From Rhizobium ruizarguesonis (GTDB lineage: Bacteria; Pseudomonadota; Alphaproteobacteria; Rhizobiales; Rhizobiaceae), in assembly GCF_012349115.1 (NCBI RefSeq), contig NZ_PQIG01000133.1, positions 1 through 64,000 on the forward strand: 64,000 nt of DNA, in the 5' to 3' direction. The stretch's first letter is position 1. Each line of letters starts with the position of its first letter. Of this stretch, positions 1-7,543 are shown piece by piece. The notes beneath the pieces were generated by a model that made no database searches, had not been told where the DNA came from, and worked only from the letters and a program-made list of their open reading frames with translations. The position numbers and the translations under genes are program-made.

Positions 1-75
1 CGATTTTTGGAAAGGATTATGCGCAGATTCAAAGTGATAGAGCGTCCTAGCGCGTCCTATCGGACGCGCGGCGCT
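1..75. repeat. RIME-like mosaic intergenic repeat (left part cut by window edge)
   Basis: Bases 1-29 match 53797-53825 at 27 of 29 positions. Bases 27-36 (ATTCAAAGTG) recur exactly at 52154-52163. A stem GCGCGTCC/GGACGCGC (50-57 with 62-69) with a 4-base loop follows, inside AGCGTCC...GGCGCT as in the copy at 52.1 kb. The element lies just downstream of the PhzF-like gene and may act as a transcript 3' end. It resembles the mosaic intergenic elements known from rhizobia; that name is from memory. Confidence 0.7.
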
Positions 76-84
76 CCAGTGAAA

Positions 85-996
85 TCAAAGGTCGAGCGTG
101 CCGCTGGCCAGCCGCACCGCCTGGCCGCCGATCCGCGCGTTGGAGATCGCCCCGCCGTCGACATCGATATGCAGGTGAATGAAGGACGGCCGGCCCATCT
201 CGACGCCCTGCTCGATCATGATCGGGTGATGCCCGTCCGTCAGCCGGTCGAAATGATGGATGGCGCCGGAGAGTGCGGCCGCCGCCGAGCCGGTGGCCGG
301 ATCTTCGACGATGCCCATGCCGCTTGCGAACATGCGCGCGTGAAACTTTGCCACGTGGTTGACGCCGCCACGGCAATAGACATAGGCCGAGGCAAGCGCG
401 CCATCGACGAAGGGCACGATCTTTTCCCAGAGCTGCGGATCGAATTCCACCCGCTGCGTGGCTCCAACATCGTGCACCGGAATGAGCAGGAAGGGAACGC
501 CGGCGCTCCAGACCGACGGGACGTGATTTTCGAAGCCGATCTCGGTCACCTTCAGCGACAGCGCATCGGCGATGCCGAGCTTGTCGAGCGGCATGATGGC
601 CGGCTGCGATTTGCGCGGCAGGTCGAATTCGGCAAAGCTCGCCTCACCCTCTCTCAGCCGCACCGCGCAACGCACCGGCCCGACATTTTCCTCGAGCACC
701 GTGACGAGATCGCGCGTCGCAGCACCATGCGCCCGTTCGGCCAGCGCCACCGCCGTGCCGACCGTCGGATGGCCGGCAAACGGCAGCTCGCGCCCCGGCG
801 TGAATATCCTCAGACGCGCCGCATAGGCGGGGTTGGCCGAAGGCTGCACGAAGACCGTCTCCGAGAGATTGATCTCCCGGGTGATCGCCTGCATCGCCTC
901 GTCGCTGAGATTGTCTCCGTCGAAGATCACCGCCAGCGGGTTGCCCGCAAGCTTTCGATCGGTGAACACGTCATAGACGCTGTAGCTTCGCGCCAC
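85..996 (-). CDS. PhzF family isomerase/epimerase-like protein
   Basis: A 303-residue protein of the PhzF superfamily (diaminopimelate-epimerase fold). Members isomerise small amino-acid-like or phenazine precursors, and most bacterial ones have unknown substrates. Visible hallmarks are the N-terminal motif with the presumed catalytic Glu46 (NLSETVFV), the G-H-P loop near residues 72-78 (PFAGHPTVG), and the C-terminal EDPATGSAA loop. Length is normal for the family. It begins with MARSYSVYDVF, and a RIME-like repeat follows the stop. It is on the same strand as the NUDIX gene upstream but separated from it by 165 bases. Family is clear; substrate is not. Confidence 0.9.
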   Translation of the reverse strand: MARSYSVYDVFTDRKLAGNPLAVIFDGDNLSDEAMQAITREINLSETVFVQPSANPAYAARLRIFTPGRELPFAGHPTVGTAVALAERAHGAATRDLVTVLEENVGPVRCAVRLREGEASFAEFDLPRKSQPAIMPLDKLGIADALSLKVTEIGFENHVPSVWSAGVPFLLIPVHDVGATQRVEFDPQLWEKIVPFVDGALASAYVYCRGGVNHVAKFHARMFASGMGIVEDPATGSAAAALSGAIHHFDRLTDGHHPIMIEQGVEMGRPSFIHLHIDVDGGAISNARIGGQAVRLASGTLDL

Positions 997-1062
997 ATCA
1001 GCCTCCTTGAATCGTCATCGCGCCGCCAACCTGCCCGACCGGGCGAGCGAGTGCAAGGCGCT

Positions 1063-1101
1063 AAAACGCGTCATGCCAACCGGATTCACATGACGCGCTT
1101 T
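1063..1101. repeat. Inverted repeat, AAAaCGCGTCATG arms
   Basis: Thirteen-base arms at 1063-1075 and 1089-1101 (CATGACGCGcTTT) pair with one mismatch around a 13-base spacer, in the gap between the NUDIX and PhzF-like genes. The AT-ended, CGCGTCATG-cored form resembles a dispersed intergenic palindrome of rhizobial genomes (recalled, not searched). It may form a hairpin in the transcript. Confidence 0.55.
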
Positions 1102-1161
1102 CGATCTTTGGGTGATGGATGCCGTTATCCCGAAACGCTACACGGTTTTAGGCGGCATACA

Positions 1162-1935
1162 TCAACTCCGCTCGGCCTTGCCAAAATACCAGTCGATCAC
1201 GGGCAGCATGGCGATGTTATAGGGATGGGCCGAAGGATCGGCCGAGCGGATCGCCACGGCGCCCGCGATCTCCTGGTCCTCGGCGACGAGCATGTGGCTC
1301 TCGATCCGCGCGATCATCTCGTCAGCCGTCATCTCGAAGCGGTAGAGCCGCAGCAGCGTTACCGTGCGCTTGTTACGGGTGGCGAACAGCCCCTGCCCCG
1401 CCACGGATTCGGCAAGATCGAGCCCGGTCTCCTCCTGGACTTCGCGGCGCATGTTTGCCTCAATGTCACAGCGTCCGTCGACGACATCCTCGGGCTCCAG
1501 CGAGCCGGCCGCGAAATAGACCTGGCCGGGATTGGCCGTATGCGCGCCCATGCGGATCGCCACCAGCGCACCGTCGGAGGTTTCGAGCACGGGATAGGCG
1601 AAGAGATGGAGGCCGCCCTGGCGCTGCGGCTGGCGGCGCCACCACATGAAGGCGGAAAAGGGAATGACGTGGCCCTCGCCTGCAATCCCGTCTTCACTGA
1701 GTGATACCAGCCGCTGGAACACCATGCGCCCGTCGAACAGCGCCGGATTGGCGGCAGTCTCTCTGGCCCAGTTCTCCCGGATCGCCGTTTCGTCGGCGAC
1801 GACCAAAGGATGGGGACCGGGCAGGATGCGCAGATCCACGCCGGCAATCGGGAAGACCGTGGCCTCCGGCGGCCAGCCGGCGAAATCGTCAGAAAAATTG
1901 CTGTTTGTGAAATTCGCGTTCAAATTCGCATTCAT
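1162..1935 (-). CDS. NUDIX hydrolase family protein
   Basis: A 257-residue NUDIX-fold protein. The NUDIX core is seen around residues 150-185, where a Gly-rich entry (AAGSLEPED) leads into the metal-binding helix REVQEETGLDL, giving the R-E-x2-E-E-x-G core. The spacing before the helix is longer than in the classical box. NUDIX enzymes cleave nucleoside diphosphates linked to other moieties; the substrate here cannot be read from sequence. The start at 1935 was chosen because its ATG overlaps the TGA of the upstream endonuclease-family gene (ATGA), a sign of translational coupling. A longer reading frame extends upstream through that gene and is rejected. Confidence 0.85.
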   Translation of the reverse strand: MNANLNANFTNSNFSDDFAGWPPEATVFPIAGVDLRILPGPHPLVVADETAIRENWARETAANPALFDGRMVFQRLVSLSEDGIAGEGHVIPFSAFMWWRRQPQRQGGLHLFAYPVLETSDGALVAIRMGAHTANPGQVYFAAGSLEPEDVVDGRCDIEANMRREVQEETGLDLAESVAGQGLFATRNKRTVTLLRLYRFEMTADEMIARIESHMLVAEDQEIAGAVAIRSADPSAHPYNIAMLPVIDWYFGKAERS

Positions 1936-3041
1936 GGGAGATCCAGTGTCATGACGACGGGGCAGTGATCGGACGCCTTCGGCCTGTCCCAGCCGGTGCG
2001 CGGATAACGCTCCACCTCCTGCCCCGGCGGGAAGATGGTGCGGTAAGGCTGGCCGCTGCGGATGATTTCCGGCAGGCGGCCGACATTGTGGGCGGCGAGT
2101 GCTGGCGAAAGCCAGAGATAATCGAGCTGGCAGAGCCACTGCTCCTGCGGCCCGCGCGCGTGATAGAGCGTCCAGCGGTCGAGGACTGCGCGGCGGCGCA
2201 CCACATTTTCGGCAAAGCCATCGCGGCTGAAAACGTCGAGTGCGCTTTCGGCCTCATCCTGATGCTCGAAACGATAGCCGGCGCCGCGGCGGCCGATGAC
2301 ATCGACGCGCTCCTGATAATCATTCATGTCGCCACAGATAGCGAAGCTCTTCGTGCCGGCTTGATCCGCCCCGAAGCGATCCTCGATGATGCGGCGAACG
2401 GCGCGCGCCTCGGCGCGGCGGATCGGCATGGTCGATTGCCGCCCGTCCAGCCCGTCGCGCGGATTGCCCATGGACTTGAAATGTACGACGTAGAGCGAAA
2501 AAGGCCGGCCGCCGATCAGAAGATCGAGCTCCAGACAATCGCGCTTGAAGATCTTGTCGTCGATGCGGTTGGTGAGCGCCAGCTCTTCGTCGAAGAGATC
2601 GAGATCGCGATAGGTCGTCATCGCATGGCTTTTGATGTCCCTGAGCTCGATTTTCTGGCCGTCGCGCGTTTCCTCGCGCATCAGCACAGCAACATCGATG
2701 CCGCGACTGTCATTGCCCTCGACCAGGTATTTCTGCCGGTAACCGTTTCCGACCATGCGGAAGAGATAGCCGTATTCGAAGGCCTGAAGGGCAGCCATGT
2801 TGTCGATTTCCTGCAGGCAGAGGATATCGGCATCCGCGTCGGCGATTGCGAGCGCGGTCATCTGCCTGGTGTCGTCGGTCGCCGCGATGACGCGGGCCTG
2901 CTCGAGCTGCTGGTAGACGCCCTCGCTCGACACCTGGAAAAGCTTGATGACGCGGTCCTGGCGCAGTTGATTGCGGAAGCCGGTGAAATCGAAACGGGTC
3001 AGGAGATTTTCGACATTGAAGGTGGCGAGGCGAAGCGACAT
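1932..3041 (-). CDS. Endonuclease/exonuclease/phosphatase family protein
   Basis: A 369-residue protein of the EEP superfamily (DNase I/exonuclease III/phosphatase fold). Motifs in order are LATFNVENL (residues 5-13, metal-binding Asn), LCLQEIDN near residue 75 (catalytic Glu), YVVHFKSM in the middle, ICGDMNDY (Asp-x-Asn) and the C-terminal SDHCPV (catalytic His). All canonical active-site elements are present, so it should be active on a phosphodiester or phosphomonoester. No signal peptide is evident. It forms an overlapping pair with the NUDIX gene, which suggests joint nucleotide clean-up. Substrate unknown. Confidence 0.88.
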   Translation of the reverse strand: MSLRLATFNVENLLTRFDFTGFRNQLRQDRVIKLFQVSSEGVYQQLEQARVIAATDDTRQMTALAIADADADILCLQEIDNMAALQAFEYGYLFRMVGNGYRQKYLVEGNDSRGIDVAVLMREETRDGQKIELRDIKSHAMTTYRDLDLFDEELALTNRIDDKIFKRDCLELDLLIGGRPFSLYVVHFKSMGNPRDGLDGRQSTMPIRRAEARAVRRIIEDRFGADQAGTKSFAICGDMNDYQERVDVIGRRGAGYRFEHQDEAESALDVFSRDGFAENVVRRRAVLDRWTLYHARGPQEQWLCQLDYLWLSPALAAHNVGRLPEIIRSGQPYRTIFPPGQEVERYPRTGWDRPKASDHCPVVMTLDLP

Positions 3042-3239
3042 GGGAAGGATCCGGTTGCGGGGAGTACCTTAACCAGCAGAAGCCGCAGGAAAAGATGGCG
3101 GAGCCAAGAAATATGCGGACAACCACCCCTCTTACAGCCCCGGACGCGATTACCTGTGACTTCGGCCGCAGACATTCCGCCGCAAGCCTCGAATAGTTCT
3201 TCGCAGAGGACAATCGCCGTTCCGGCGCGGGGGCATTTC

Positions 3240-3602
3240 ATGAAGCGGGTTCTTGCATCGCTTGCGGTTCTGACGTCCCTCGCCGGCTCGGCCCTTGCCG
3301 ACACCTACGGCGCCATCGCCTATTCGCCGTCGACCAGCGCTATCGGCTGGTCCTATGCTTATGACAATCGCGGCGACGCCGAAACCGTTGCCCGGCGCAA
3401 TTGCGACAGCAGCGCCAATGACTGCCGGATCGCCATCTGGTTCCGCAATGGCTGCGGCGCGCTGGCCGTCGGCCATCGCGGCGGCTGGGGCTCCGGCTGG
3501 GGTTACGACAATCGTGAGGCCCAGCGCCAGGCAATCCGCAGCTGTAGAAAACAAACCGGCAGCTGCCGCGTCATCCGCTGGCAATGTTCCGGCAGTGAAT
3601 GA
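3240..3602 (+). CDS. Secreted DUF4189 family protein
   Basis: A 120-residue protein with a Sec signal peptide (MKRVLASLAVLTSLAGSALA, cleavage after ALA). The mature part shows the DUF4189 pattern: YGAIAYSPS, a central acidic-Cys segment (NCDSSANDC), NGCGALAVG, and a C-terminal SCRKQTGSC plus WQC. Six cysteines suggest disulfides in the periplasm. Function is unknown for the family. It is divergent from the endonuclease-family gene and convergent with the ABC transporter ATPase gene, so probably monocistronic. Confidence 0.8.
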   Translation: MKRVLASLAVLTSLAGSALADTYGAIAYSPSTSAIGWSYAYDNRGDAETVARRNCDSSANDCRIAIWFRNGCGALAVGHRGGWGSGWGYDNREAQRQAIRSCRKQTGSCRVIRWQCSGSE

Positions 3603-3622
3603 TTCTGGCTGAGTGCGGCGTC

Positions 3623-4678
3623 TCAAAGCCGCCATGCCGAGCGCACCGATAGCCTGAGGCCGTCACCCGTCCGGACGGGAAAACGGGTATAGGCCCGCAG
3701 TACCTGACTATCGGCGAGGATGAACTTCAGCGCATATCGCTCGCCCTCGAAGAGAATGGATTCGACCGTCGCCGCAATCCCCTCGCCGGCGGCGATATTC
3801 TCGCCGGAGACGATGACATCCTCCGGCCGGACGAGGACGTCCACCCTGTCGCCGCTGGCTGCCCCGGCGGCAGCACCGGCAAACAGCGGCTCCAGCGCAG
3901 GCCAGTCGAGCGCCCTGCCATCGCCGGCGGGACGCGGCAGCGTCACGATCGCGCCTCGCCCGATCAGCCCGCCGACGATGCGCCCTTCCGGCCGCGCGTA
4001 GATCTCGGCGGGAGCCGCCACCTGCAGCAGCCGGCCCTCCGACATCACGGCAACGTCAGTCGCGAGCGCCATCGCTTCGCTCTGGTCGTGGGTGACATAA
4101 ATCATCGTTGCGCCCGAGCGCTGGTGGAACTCGCGAAAAGTCTCTTCCATCTCCTGTTTCAGGTGCCGGTCAAGATTGGCGAGCGGCTCGTCGAGCAATA
4201 CCACGTCAGGCGATGTCACCAGGCAGCGGGCGAGCGCCACGCGCTGGCGCTGGCCGCCGGAGAGATCAGCCGGGCGCCGCTCGGCATAATCGGCAAGCCG
4301 CACGGTGGAAAGCGCGTCGCGCACCTTCGCCCGGTAAGCCTCGCCCGAGATGCCGCGCACCTTGAGGGGATAACCGACATTGTCGGCGACGCTCATATGC
4401 GGCCAGAGCGCATAGGACTGGAAGACCATCGCCATGTTGCGTCTTTCCGGCGACAGCGACTGCGCGGCATCGGCCAGCAGGCGCTCGCCGAGATGGATCG
4501 AGCCGTCGGAGGGCGTCTCGAAACCGGCGATCATGCGCAGCACCGTCGTCTTGCCGCAGCCGGAAGGCCCGAGCAACGCCAGGAAGCCGCCCTCGCGCAC
4601 ATCGAGCGAAAAACCGCTGACGGCGGCGCGCCCGGTACCAAAATCCTTGCCGAGCTGGTTGAGGGTCAGCCTCGCCAT
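3623..4678 (-). CDS. ABC transporter ATP-binding protein (iron/phosphonate type)
   Basis: A 351-residue ATPase that would power the import system encoded just upstream. Walker A is GPSGCGKTT (about residues 38-46), the signature is LSGGQRQR, Walker B is VVLLDEPLANLD, and the switch His is in YVTHDQSEA. The region after residue about 240 looks like a TOBE/OB regulatory domain, as in FbpC, PotA and MalK-type ATPases. Its ATG at 4678 lies inside the 3' end of the permease gene (13-base overlap), so the two are probably translationally coupled. Confidence 0.93.
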   Translation of the reverse strand: MARLTLNQLGKDFGTGRAAVSGFSLDVREGGFLALLGPSGCGKTTVLRMIAGFETPSDGSIHLGERLLADAAQSLSPERRNMAMVFQSYALWPHMSVADNVGYPLKVRGISGEAYRAKVRDALSTVRLADYAERRPADLSGGQRQRVALARCLVTSPDVVLLDEPLANLDRHLKQEMEETFREFHQRSGATMIYVTHDQSEAMALATDVAVMSEGRLLQVAAPAEIYARPEGRIVGGLIGRGAIVTLPRPAGDGRALDWPALEPLFAGAAAGAASGDRVDVLVRPEDVIVSGENIAAGEGIAATVESILFEGERYALKFILADSQVLRAYTRFPVRTGDGLRLSVRSAWRL

Positions 4679-6360
4679 GGGACCACTCCTTTCGGCAGTC
4701 GTTTCGCCAGAAGTTCGAGCAGCAGCATCAGCACGACGACCATGAGCACGACGAGCACCGACAGCGCCGAGGCAAGGTCGGAGCTGCCGCTGTCGTCGAG
4801 ATTGTAGATGGCAACACCGAGCGTCTGCGTGCCGGCAGACCAGAGCAGCGCCGAGATCGTCAGCTCGTTGCAGGCAATCAGGAAGACAAGGATAACGGAG
4901 GCGCCCGCGGCCGGCGCAATCAGCGGCACGATGATATCGGCAAGCCGGCGGAAGAAGCCGGCCCCGGAAAGCCGTGCGGCCTCTTCCAGCGCCGGATCGA
5001 GCTGATGGAAAGCGCTGACCACCGGCTTCAGGCTGACGGCGAAGAACGAGGAGAAATAGGCGATCAGGATGATCCAGATCGTGCCGTAAAGCGAGACGTG
5101 CAGGATCGGGATCGGTGCAGCGAACACCAGGATGAAGGAAACAGCCATGACGATGCCGGGCAGCGAATAGGGTATTTCGATCAGGCTGGAGACGATGCGG
5201 GAAGCCAGATCCCTGCGCCGCGTCAGCGCATAGGCCGCAAGCACTGTCACCACGAGGAGACAAAGCGCGATGGCGGCGGCAAGTGACAGCGAGTTGATGA
5301 AGGCGGTGCGCGTCACCGCCTGCCGGAACAGGATCTCCTGAAAAGCATGCAGTGACATGGTCTTGAAGGTGAGCGGCACGCCATAGGCCGGCACCAGCGC
5401 GCCGGCGATCAGCGCGAAAAAGGGCGCGGCCAGCATGAAGAACAGGATAGTCCAGACGAGTGGCGTGAACACGAAACGCCAGGCGCCGAGCTCGAAGGCG
5501 GCACTCGCCCCGGATAACCCGATGACACGGTAGTCGCGGCCGCGCAGCGCTCGGTCCTGGATCATCAGCCCGACGATCGAGATGATGGCGATGATTGCCG
5601 AGAGCACGGCGACGTCGCCGAAAGTGCGGTTGGTGAAAGCGGAAAACTTGGTGAAGATCAACGTCGGCAACGTGAAGATCGAGGCAGGAATGCCGAGAAT
5701 GGCGGGAATGCCGAAATTGCCGGTGCAGGAGACGAAGGAGATCGCCGCACCCGCGATGATGCCGGGCAGCGACAGCGGCAGGATGATGTCGCGGAACACC
5801 CGCAGGCTGGTAGCGCCTGAAAGCCGTGCTGCCTCGACGCCGTCGCGGGGCAGCGTCATAAGCCCAGCCCGCAGCGCCAGGTAGACCAGCGGCGCATGCT
5901 GCACGCCGTAAAGCAGCGCGATGCCCCCGACAGAATAGAGCGGCTGCGGCGAACCCAGCGGCGGGGCGATATGCAGCGCCTTCAACAACGGGCTGGAGGG
6001 GCCGGACATCTGCACCCAGGCCAGCGCCGTCACCTGCGGTGGGATCATCATCGGCAGCACGAAGAAGAAGCTCAGCGCCCCCTTGGCGCGGATATCGGTC
6101 AGCGTCAGCAGGAAGGCAAAGAGGCAGCCGATGATGAGCGAGATGATTGTGCCCAGAATGGCGGTGACGACCGTGTAATAGGTTGACGACCACAGCGAGG
6201 CGTCGCCGAGAACCGTCATCACCCCGCCGTCGGCAAAGGCCGCGATCCCGACCATAGCCAGGCGGGCGAGCGGCAGCACGCTGAGGATCAGGACGATGAT
6301 GACGACAAAAGGAAACAGCCAGGCGGGCTGGCTGTTTCCGGTTTTGATGTATCCGTGCAT
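4666..6360 (-). CDS. ABC transporter permease, fused two-domain (FbpB/AfuB type)
   Basis: A 564-residue inner-membrane protein with about twelve hydrophobic segments and two copies of the binding-protein-dependent transport permease module. EAA-like loops are seen as EAARLSGATSLRVFRDIILP (first half) and EEAARLSGAGFFRRLADIIVP (second half), where the ATPase docks. A single fused permease is typical of the iron(III) FbpB family and of some 2-aminoethylphosphonate importers. The start is 7 bases after the stop of the binding-protein gene. Substrate is not decided by sequence. Confidence 0.92.
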   Translation of the reverse strand: MHGYIKTGNSQPAWLFPFVVIIVLILSVLPLARLAMVGIAAFADGGVMTVLGDASLWSSTYYTVVTAILGTIISLIIGCLFAFLLTLTDIRAKGALSFFFVLPMMIPPQVTALAWVQMSGPSSPLLKALHIAPPLGSPQPLYSVGGIALLYGVQHAPLVYLALRAGLMTLPRDGVEAARLSGATSLRVFRDIILPLSLPGIIAGAAISFVSCTGNFGIPAILGIPASIFTLPTLIFTKFSAFTNRTFGDVAVLSAIIAIISIVGLMIQDRALRGRDYRVIGLSGASAAFELGAWRFVFTPLVWTILFFMLAAPFFALIAGALVPAYGVPLTFKTMSLHAFQEILFRQAVTRTAFINSLSLAAAIALCLLVVTVLAAYALTRRRDLASRIVSSLIEIPYSLPGIVMAVSFILVFAAPIPILHVSLYGTIWIILIAYFSSFFAVSLKPVVSAFHQLDPALEEAARLSGAGFFRRLADIIVPLIAPAAGASVILVFLIACNELTISALLWSAGTQTLGVAIYNLDDSGSSDLASALSVLVVLMVVVLMLLLELLAKRLPKGVVPWRG

Positions 6361-6367
6361 GAAAGGA

Positions 6368-7345
6368 TCAGTTCGAGCCGTAGATGCCCGAGAAGGTCTT
6401 GAGATCCTGGTCGGTATTCTTCAATGCTTCGGCCGCCTTGATCGGCAGGACCTTGATGGTGTCGCGCGCCGGAAAGCCTTCCGGCAGCTTCATGCCGTTG
6501 CGGGCCGGGATGTAGCCGAGCTTCAGGAAGCCTTCCTGGCCCTTTTCGGAGAGCACGTAATCGACGAACTTCCTGGCGGCATCGGCGTTCTTGGTGCTGG
6601 CGAGGATGCCGACCGGCTCGGTGACGGCCGAAACGCCTTCGCTCGGGAAGACGAACTCGACCGGAGCGCCCTTGGCCTTCTCGCGGATCGGCAGGTAATC
6701 GACGACCATGCCATAAGCCTTTTCGCCCGAGGCAACCGACTTCAGCACGGCGCCGTTGCCGCCGGCGGCGATCGCACCGTTTTCGGCAAGCGACTTGTAG
6801 AAGTCCCAGCCGAGGCCGGGAACGGCGGCAAGCGTCTGGGCGTGGATAAGGGCCGCACCCGAGGCAAGCGGGCTCGGCATGGTGACCAGGCCCTTGGCTT
6901 CCGGCTTCGTCAGGTCCTTCCAGCTCGCAGGCTTCATCGCGGCCGAAGCGTTATACATGATGCCGGTGGTGATCAGCTTGGTCGAGTAGTAATAGCCGTC
7001 GGCGTCATAGAGGGCGGCGTCGTACCCTGCGGCTTCCGGCGACTTGTAGGCCAGGAGTTTGCCGTCTTCCTTGAGGCGCTCCAGCGTCACCACGTCGGCA
7101 ATGAGGAGAACGTCGGCGACCGGGTTGCCGGCCTGGATCTCGGCCTGGAGCTTCGCCATGATCTTCGGCGTTCCGTCGCGCACCCAGTCGACCTTGATAT
7201 CGGGATTGGCGGCCATGAAGCCGTCGACCGTCGCCTGTGCGTCTTCGTTCGGCTGACTGGTGTAGAGAACGAGGTTTGCGGCCGAAGCCGGAATGGCAAA
7301 GAGGCTCGCAGCGACAAGTGTTGCGGCGGAAACGATCGTTTTCAT
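6368..7345 (-). CDS. ABC transporter substrate-binding protein (iron(III)/phosphonate type)
   Basis: A 325-residue periplasmic protein with a signal peptide (cleavage after PASA near residue 22) and the start of the mature chain NLVLYTSQPNEDAQ, typical of the AfuA/FbpA-like extracellular solute-binding family. Length and the central ITTGIMYNASA and C-terminal LGYIPARNGMK segments fit. Tyr residues around 118-120 (YYYS) could be ligands if the cargo is ferric iron, but phosphonate or other anion binding is equally possible. First gene of a three-gene operon with the permease and ATPase. Confidence 0.9.
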   Translation of the reverse strand: MKTIVSAATLVAASLFAIPASAANLVLYTSQPNEDAQATVDGFMAANPDIKVDWVRDGTPKIMAKLQAEIQAGNPVADVLLIADVVTLERLKEDGKLLAYKSPEAAGYDAALYDADGYYYSTKLITTGIMYNASAAMKPASWKDLTKPEAKGLVTMPSPLASGAALIHAQTLAAVPGLGWDFYKSLAENGAIAAGGNGAVLKSVASGEKAYGMVVDYLPIREKAKGAPVEFVFPSEGVSAVTEPVGILASTKNADAARKFVDYVLSEKGQEGFLKLGYIPARNGMKLPEGFPARDTIKVLPIKAAEALKNTDQDLKTFSGIYGSN

Positions 7346-7543
7346 GGGAGGGATCCTCGATTTCGATACCCCTCCCTTATTAGGGGTCCTTTACAGAGAT
7401 GTGACAGCGCGCCGCAGCCGCCGCGGCGCCATTCCCACAACCTTCCTTGGTGGTTCGCCCGCCCTGCCGACAATACAGTTGATCGCCCTTCCGATTTCTG
7501 GAATCGCCTGTGGACGCGGCCTGATCCTGGCCGATTCGAGGGG
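7346..7543. promoter_or_regulatory. Divergent intergenic region between the ABC importer and the channel gene
   Basis: The 198-base region must contain the promoters of both the importer operon (leftward) and the channel gene (rightward). Two near-complementary runs, ACCCCTCCC (7369-7377) and TTAGGGGTCC (7380-7389), flank the importer start. No consensus promoter can be named with confidence. Confidence 0.35.

Noticed and set aside
7-1704. Very long plus-strand reading frame opposite the PhzF-like and NUDIX genes
   Set aside because: High GC antisense shadow of two well-supported minus-strand genes; Arg/His-rich translation with no family motif.
1965-3239. Plus-strand frame opposite the endonuclease-family gene, fused to the DUF4189 gene
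   Set aside because: The part before 3240 is antisense shadow; the real gene starts at the signal peptide ATG.
6296-7543. Plus-strand extension upstream of the CASTOR/POLLUX-type gene
   Set aside because: It runs opposite the binding-protein gene and is Arg/Gly-rich; the channel domain begins at 7544.
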